Shown one piece after another: positions 60,711 to 64,000 of a stretch of DNA of 64,000 bases. The stretch's first letter is position 1; each line of letters opens with the position of its first letter. Source of the stretch: Nocardiopsis ansamitocini (GTDB taxonomy: Bacteria; Actinomycetota; Actinomycetes; Streptosporangiales; Streptosporangiaceae); the NCBI RefSeq assembly GCF_030268225.1, contig NZ_BSQG01000001.1:547299-611298 (forward strand), read 5' to 3'. The notes beneath the pieces are model-generated. The model saw only the letters and a program-made list of their open reading frames with translations. It was not told the origin of the DNA and made no database searches. The position numbers and the translations under genes are program-made.

Positions 60711-62003
60711 TTACTCGCCGGCGGCGCGCTTGGCACCGTCGTTGGCCTGGCCCCACGCCTCGTCCGGCGAGAGCTGCCCTTGCTCCATGGCCTCCATCGC
60801 CTTGCGGAACTCCTCGGCGACCTGGGCGTTGTTGATGCCGTAGTAGACGGGCTCAAGCTCCTTGGCGGTCTCGCCGTAGATCTGGCCGACGGGCGCGTTG
60901 TTGAAGTAGTCGCGCTCGAACTCGGAGACGGCGGGGTCGTCCAGGACCTCGGGGGAGGAAGGCAGGTTGTTGGCCGCGTTCCAGGCACCGAGCTGGCCCT
61001 CGGGGCTACTCAGGAAGATGGCGAGCTTGGCCGCCTCTTCGGGGTGCTCGCTCTGGGTGGTCACCGAGAGCCAGGAACCGCCCCAGTTGCCGCCCTCACC
61101 GGGGACGGAAGCGATGTCCCACTTGTCACGGCCGGCGTCGCCGGCGGTGCTTTCGACGTGGCCGAGCATCCAGGCCGGGCAGGGCAGGGTCGCGAAGACG
61201 TTGCCCTGGATGCCGGCGTTCCACTCGTCGCTCCACATCGCGAGGTTGGCGGAGAGGCCCTCTTCGGACAGGGTCTCGGCGAGCTTCCAGCTGTCGGTCA
61301 CGACCGGGTTGCTGTCGGCGACCAGGTTGTTGTCGGGGTCGAAGAAGGTGTGGGTGCCCCCCTGGGCGTTCATGGTGTTGAAGTAGGGGGTGACGGTGGA
61401 GACGAAGGAGGCGCCGGTGTCGGCGTCACGGAACTCCTGTCCGACCTTGATGAAGTCGTCCCAGGTCTCCCAGCTGGCGCCGACCTCGTCGCGGTCGGTG
61501 GGCAGGCCGGCGTCCTCGAACAGGTCGACGTTGTAGCACATGCTCATGCCGCCGATGTCGGTTCCCAGGCCCAGGAGGCGGCCGTCGGGATCCTTGCCCA
61601 GCTCCCACTTCCAGGGCAGGTAGTTCTGCTCCTGGTCGGCGGCGCCGTACTCGGCGAGGTCCACGAAGGCGTCGCCCTGGCCGAGGTAGTACTGCTGGAG
61701 GATGCCCTCTTCGATGGCGACGATGTCGCCGGCGCCGTCACCCGCAGCGATGTTCTGCTGCAACTGGGGGACATAGGTGGCGTTGAGATCGGTGAGGTTG
61801 CGCTCCTCGATCGTGATGTTGGGGTTGTCGGCTTCGTACTTCTCGAAGAGCTCTTCGTAGCCGAAGACACCGAAGGTGTCGATGACGAGCGTGATGGTGC
61901 CGTCGTCGTTGGAACCGCCGCCGCACGCGGTGGTGGTGAGCAGAACTCCGGCTCCAGCTGCCGCAACGGCCGCCTGCCAGTAACGACGCTTGTAAGTTCG
62001 CAT
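60711..62003 (-). CDS. Cellobiose-type ABC transporter substrate-binding lipoprotein
   Basis: A 430-aa lipoprotein of the extracellular sugar-binding (SBP_bac_1) family. Signal MRTYKRRYWQAAVAAAGAGV ends in lipobox TTTAC at residue 27. TLVIDTFGVFGYEELFEKYEADNPNITIEE is the typical first strand; GTDIGGMSMCYNVDLFEDAGLPTDRDEVG and GNVFATLPCPAWMLG follow. It is the first gene of the CelR-controlled operon and carries cello-oligosaccharides to the permeases. ATG at 62003. Expressed at a higher level than the permeases, as the spacer hairpins suggest. Confidence 0.93.
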   Translation of the reverse strand: MRTYKRRYWQAAVAAAGAGVLLTTTACGGGSNDDGTITLVIDTFGVFGYEELFEKYEADNPNITIEERNLTDLNATYVPQLQQNIAAGDGAGDIVAIEEGILQQYYLGQGDAFVDLAEYGAADQEQNYLPWKWELGKDPDGRLLGLGTDIGGMSMCYNVDLFEDAGLPTDRDEVGASWETWDDFIKVGQEFRDADTGASFVSTVTPYFNTMNAQGGTHTFFDPDNNLVADSNPVVTDSWKLAETLSEEGLSANLAMWSDEWNAGIQGNVFATLPCPAWMLGHVESTAGDAGRDKWDIASVPGEGGNWGGSWLSVTTQSEHPEEAAKLAIFLSSPEGQLGAWNAANNLPSSPEVLDDPAVSEFERDYFNNAPVGQIYGETAKELEPVYYGINNAQVAEEFRKAMEAMEQGQLSPDEAWGQANDGAKRAAGE

Positions 62004-62061
62004 GTGCGACCCCTCGATCGAGGTGAAAGATGACCAGGCCGCGTCCCTGTCCCCCCGGATA

Positions 62062-62075
62062 TGGGAGCGCTCCCA
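62062..62075 (-). promoter_or_regulatory. CelR operator upstream of the cellobiose operon
   Basis: TGGGAGCGCTCCCA, a perfect 14-bp palindrome identical to the CelR operator described for T. fusca, lies 58 bp upstream of the binding-protein ATG. Confidence 0.92.
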
Positions 62076-62165
62076 CGAGAGTGGCCCAGATCACCGCACA
62101 ACGTCAATACCCGGACATGATTGCGAAACGTAACCGTTACTTCGGCCTGCACGGTCCCGGGCGAC

Positions 62166-62208
62166 AAAAAGCCGGGCTGCCTACGCGATACACGCGCGGC
62201 AGCCCGGC
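62166..62208 (-). terminator. Intrinsic terminator of the met operon
   Basis: On the minus strand an 11-bp perfect stem (arms 62198-62208 and 62171-62181, GCCGGGCTGCC/GGCAGCCCGGC) is followed by TTTTT (62170-62166). It lies 42 bp after the metQ stop and is the only one of the window's hairpins with a clear T-tract. Confidence 0.9.
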
Positions 62209-62250
62209 CTCAGGGAGGTGCGGGGCGCGTGCAGCACCCCGCAGAACAGA

Positions 62251-63105
62251 TCAAGCCTGGTCGTCGACCGGGTAGACGACGCCCTGCCAGGTCTCCTCGA
62301 TGTAGTTCTTGACCTCGTCGCTGTGCAGAAGCGTCACCAGCGTGGCGATGTCGGGGTCCTCGGAGTCCTCGGCCCGCACCACCAGCCCGTTGGCGTAGTC
62401 CTTGATGTAGTCCGGGCCGTCGCTGGGCTCCCAGGCGAGCTCGTTGGACTCCTCGGCGAGGTTGGTCTCGATGGCGTAGTTGCCGTTGACGACCGCGGCG
62501 TCCACGTCGGGCAGCGAGCGGGGAAGCTGCGCGGCCTCCAAGGGGGTGACCACGATGTCCTTGGGGTTGTCCTCGATGTCGGCCTCGGTGGCCAGGGCAC
62601 CGGCGTCGGCAGCGACCGTGATCAGCCCCTCCGCCTCCAGGGTGGCGAGGGCCCGGTCCAGATTGGCCGCATCGTTGGGAACGGCGATCTCCGCACCGTC
62701 GGGGATGTCCTCGGCGCTCTCGTGCTTGTCGGAGTACAGGCCAAGACGCTCGACGTGGACGTCGCTGACGTAGGTCAACTCGTCCTCGGGGTTGGCGTCC
62801 TGCCACTCAGCGAGGAAGGTGCGGTGCTGGAAGAAGTTGGCGTCCAGCTCCCCTTGGGCGAGCTGCGGGTTGGGCTGGTTGTAGTCGGCGATCTCGACGA
62901 GTTCGAGGTTGAGGCCGGCGTCGGCGGCGAGGGTGTCCTGGACGAAGTTCAGGATCTCGCCGTGGGGAACAGGACTGACCCCGATCTTGAGGGTCGTCAG
63001 GTCGCTGTCCTCGGCCCCTCCGCCTGCGTTCTCGCTGGGGGCGCCGCACGCCGACAGCGCCACGGCCAGCGTCACTACCCCGACGGCTCCAAATACCTTG
63101 CGCAC
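62251..63105 (-). CDS. metQ: Methionine-binding lipoprotein MetQ (NlpA family)
   Basis: A 284-aa NlpA/MetQ lipoprotein. Signal MRKVFGAVGVVTLAVALSAC gives lipobox LSAC at residue 20. TLKIGVSPVPHGEILNFVQ and ADYNQPNPQLAQGELDANFFQHRTFL are signatures of the family; PLEAAQLPRSLPDVDAAVVNGNYA follows. The GTG at 63105 has AAGGAGG 6 nt upstream; the long frame further upstream is shadow over metI. Part of the metNIQ uptake system. D-methionine or related ligands remain possible. Confidence 0.94.
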   Translation of the reverse strand: MRKVFGAVGVVTLAVALSACGAPSENAGGGAEDSDLTTLKIGVSPVPHGEILNFVQDTLAADAGLNLELVEIADYNQPNPQLAQGELDANFFQHRTFLAEWQDANPEDELTYVSDVHVERLGLYSDKHESAEDIPDGAEIAVPNDAANLDRALATLEAEGLITVAADAGALATEADIEDNPKDIVVTPLEAAQLPRSLPDVDAAVVNGNYAIETNLAEESNELAWEPSDGPDYIKDYANGLVVRAEDSEDPDIATLVTLLHSDEVKNYIEETWQGVVYPVDDQA

Positions 63106-63170
63106 GTTGGCCCTCCTTGGGCTGAATGATGAATCGAACGGTCCCGGACAGGGAGCCGCAGTAGGCCGGA

Positions 63171-63854
63171 TTACCGGTGGGAAACCCGGCGCACGAGGAA
63201 ATCGCCCACACTCTGGGCTGCCTGCACGACCAGCACCAGGAAGACGACGGTGGCCCAGAGGTAGTAATCGTCGAACCGCTGGTAGCCGTAGCGGATGGCG
63301 ATGTCGCCCAGTCCGCCGCCGCCGATCGCCCCGGCCATCGCCGAGTAGGAGATGAGGGCCACGATCGTCATGACCAGTCCCGCGATGAGGCCGGGGAGGG
63401 CCTCGGGCAGCAGGACCTTGCCCACGATGGTCAGTCTGCGCGCACCCATCGCGAGCGACGCCTCGACGACCCCGCGGTCGACCTCGCGCAGCGACGTCTC
63501 CACCAGGCGGGCGAAGAAAGGGATGGCGCCGATACTCAGCGGGACGATCGCCGCGGTCGGGCCGAGGGTCGTTCCGGTGATGAGACGGGTGAGCGAGAGC
63601 ACCGCCACCATCAGCACGATGAAGGGCAGCGAACGGCCGATGTTGACCACCGTGCCCAGGACCGCCTTGACCGCGGGAGCCGGGGTGAGGCCGCCGCGGT
63701 CCGTGGCGACCAGCAGGACGCCCAGCGGAAGGCCGAACAGAATGGTGAACAGGGTGGACCAGAGCACCATGTACAGGGTGTCCAGGGTGCCCAGCCACAG
63801 CACCGGCCACATGTCGGGCCAGCGCTGGCCGAGTTCGGCGATCCACTCGATCAT
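63171..63854 (-). CDS. metI: Methionine ABC transporter permease MetI
   Basis: A 227-aa MetI permease with five hydrophobic helices. The first is WPVLWLGTLDTLYMVLWSTLFTILFG. EVDRGVVEASLAMGARRLTIVGKVLLPEALP is the EAA loop. SYSAMAGAIGGGGLGDIAIRYGYQRF is a clear MetI signature. ATG at 63854 overlaps the metN stop by 4 bp (ATGA). A 65-bp gap leads to metQ. Confidence 0.95.
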   Translation of the reverse strand: MIEWIAELGQRWPDMWPVLWLGTLDTLYMVLWSTLFTILFGLPLGVLLVATDRGGLTPAPAVKAVLGTVVNIGRSLPFIVLMVAVLSLTRLITGTTLGPTAAIVPLSIGAIPFFARLVETSLREVDRGVVEASLAMGARRLTIVGKVLLPEALPGLIAGLVMTIVALISYSAMAGAIGGGGLGDIAIRYGYQRFDDYYLWATVVFLVLVVQAAQSVGDFLVRRVSHR

Positions 63855-64000
63855 CGGACCTCCTCCACGATCAGGCCGTGGCCGGCCAGGTGGTCGAGCG
63901 CAGCCTGGCGCCGGGGGCCGGTGACACGGACGTTGAGTCGGCCGACCGAGTGCCCGGCCACCTCCTCGACCGCTCCGCCGATGATGTTGACGTCCACGTC
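63851..64000 (-). CDS. metN: Methionine ABC transporter ATPase MetN, C-terminal fragment
   Basis: Only the last 49 codons are in the window, cut by the edge. They read DVDVNIIGGAVEEVAGHSVG and end DHLAGHGLIVEEVR. This is the C-terminal NIL domain of MetN, which senses methionine and inhibits transport. It overlaps metI by 4 bp. The ATPase core and any upstream SAM riboswitch lie outside. Confidence 0.85.
   Translation of the reverse strand, partial: DVDVNIIGGAVEEVAGHSVGRLNVRVTGPRRQAALDHLAGHGLIVEEVR

Overview
The window comes from a high-GC Gram-positive actinobacterium. Evidence includes GTG/TTG starts, 1-4 bp stop/start overlaps inside operons, probable leaderless genes, a cvnABCD conservon, a CsoR/CopZ pair, and a cellobiose cluster with a CelR-type LacI repressor and an exact TGGGAGCGCTCCCA operator. 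That last cluster, with the strong resemblance (from memory) of CelR and BglC to the Thermobifida fusca proteins, points to Nocardiopsaceae: Thermobifida or a close relative such as Nocardiopsis. There are no rRNA or tRNA genes, insertion sequences, phage genes or CRISPR arrays that I can see, so this looks like chromosomal core and semi-core sequence.

Layout. 0-1.3 kb: flavin reductase and a GntR/FCD regulator. 1.5-7.4 kb (minus): a complete five-gene oligopeptide/dipeptide-type ABC importer whose genes all overlap by 4 bp. 7.6-14.7 kb (plus): a YdjM-like membrane protein, an O-methyltransferase, the SbcD-SbcC nuclease, a P-loop kinase-like protein and a small membrane protein. 14.7-18.0 kb (minus): a CopD-CtaG fusion with an overlooked 40-46 aa membrane peptide, and a membrane-anchored methyltransferase. 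18.3-22.3 kb (plus): alanine dehydrogenase flanked by two enzyme-fold proteins whose catalytic residues are replaced. 22.3-23.6 kb (minus): an isopenicillin-N-synthase-like dioxygenase with a possible upstream peptide gene. 23.8-26.0 kb: a secreted phosphodiester-glycosidase-domain protein.

26.1-33.7 kb (plus): a HicB/HTH-like protein followed by jetA-jetB-jetC of a Wadjet (MksBEF-type SMC) defence system. The nuclease gene jetD is missing; a hairpin and then sodA follow directly. 34.5-38.0 kb: HAD hydrolase, DUF4126, DUF2630, a membrane protein and a secreted anchored protein. 38.4-41.3 kb: CsoR with its operator, CopZ, a type II NADH dehydrogenase and a secreted protein built of 9-residue repeats. 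41.4-47.0 kb: a TetR regulator divergent from an acyl-CoA carboxylase beta/alpha and acyl-CoA dehydrogenase operon (probable leucine catabolism), with a perfect 19+3+19 bp inverted repeat between them. 47.1-52.9 kb (minus): a methyltransferase and the conservon cvnABCD. 53.4-55.9 kb: a coiled-coil VanY-type peptidase, a FAH-fold protein with degenerate metal ligands and a small Cys-rich protein. 56.0-62.1 kb (minus): celR and the cellobiose ABC importer/beta-glucosidase operon. 62.2-64.0 kb (minus): metN(partial)-metI-metQ, methionine uptake.

The points most worth a second look are the Wadjet-like operon lacking JetD, the two active-site-divergent enzyme homologues flanking ald, a third such protein (FAH fold) at 55 kb, the perfect TetR operator pair, and several small unannotated ORFs and RNA hairpins.
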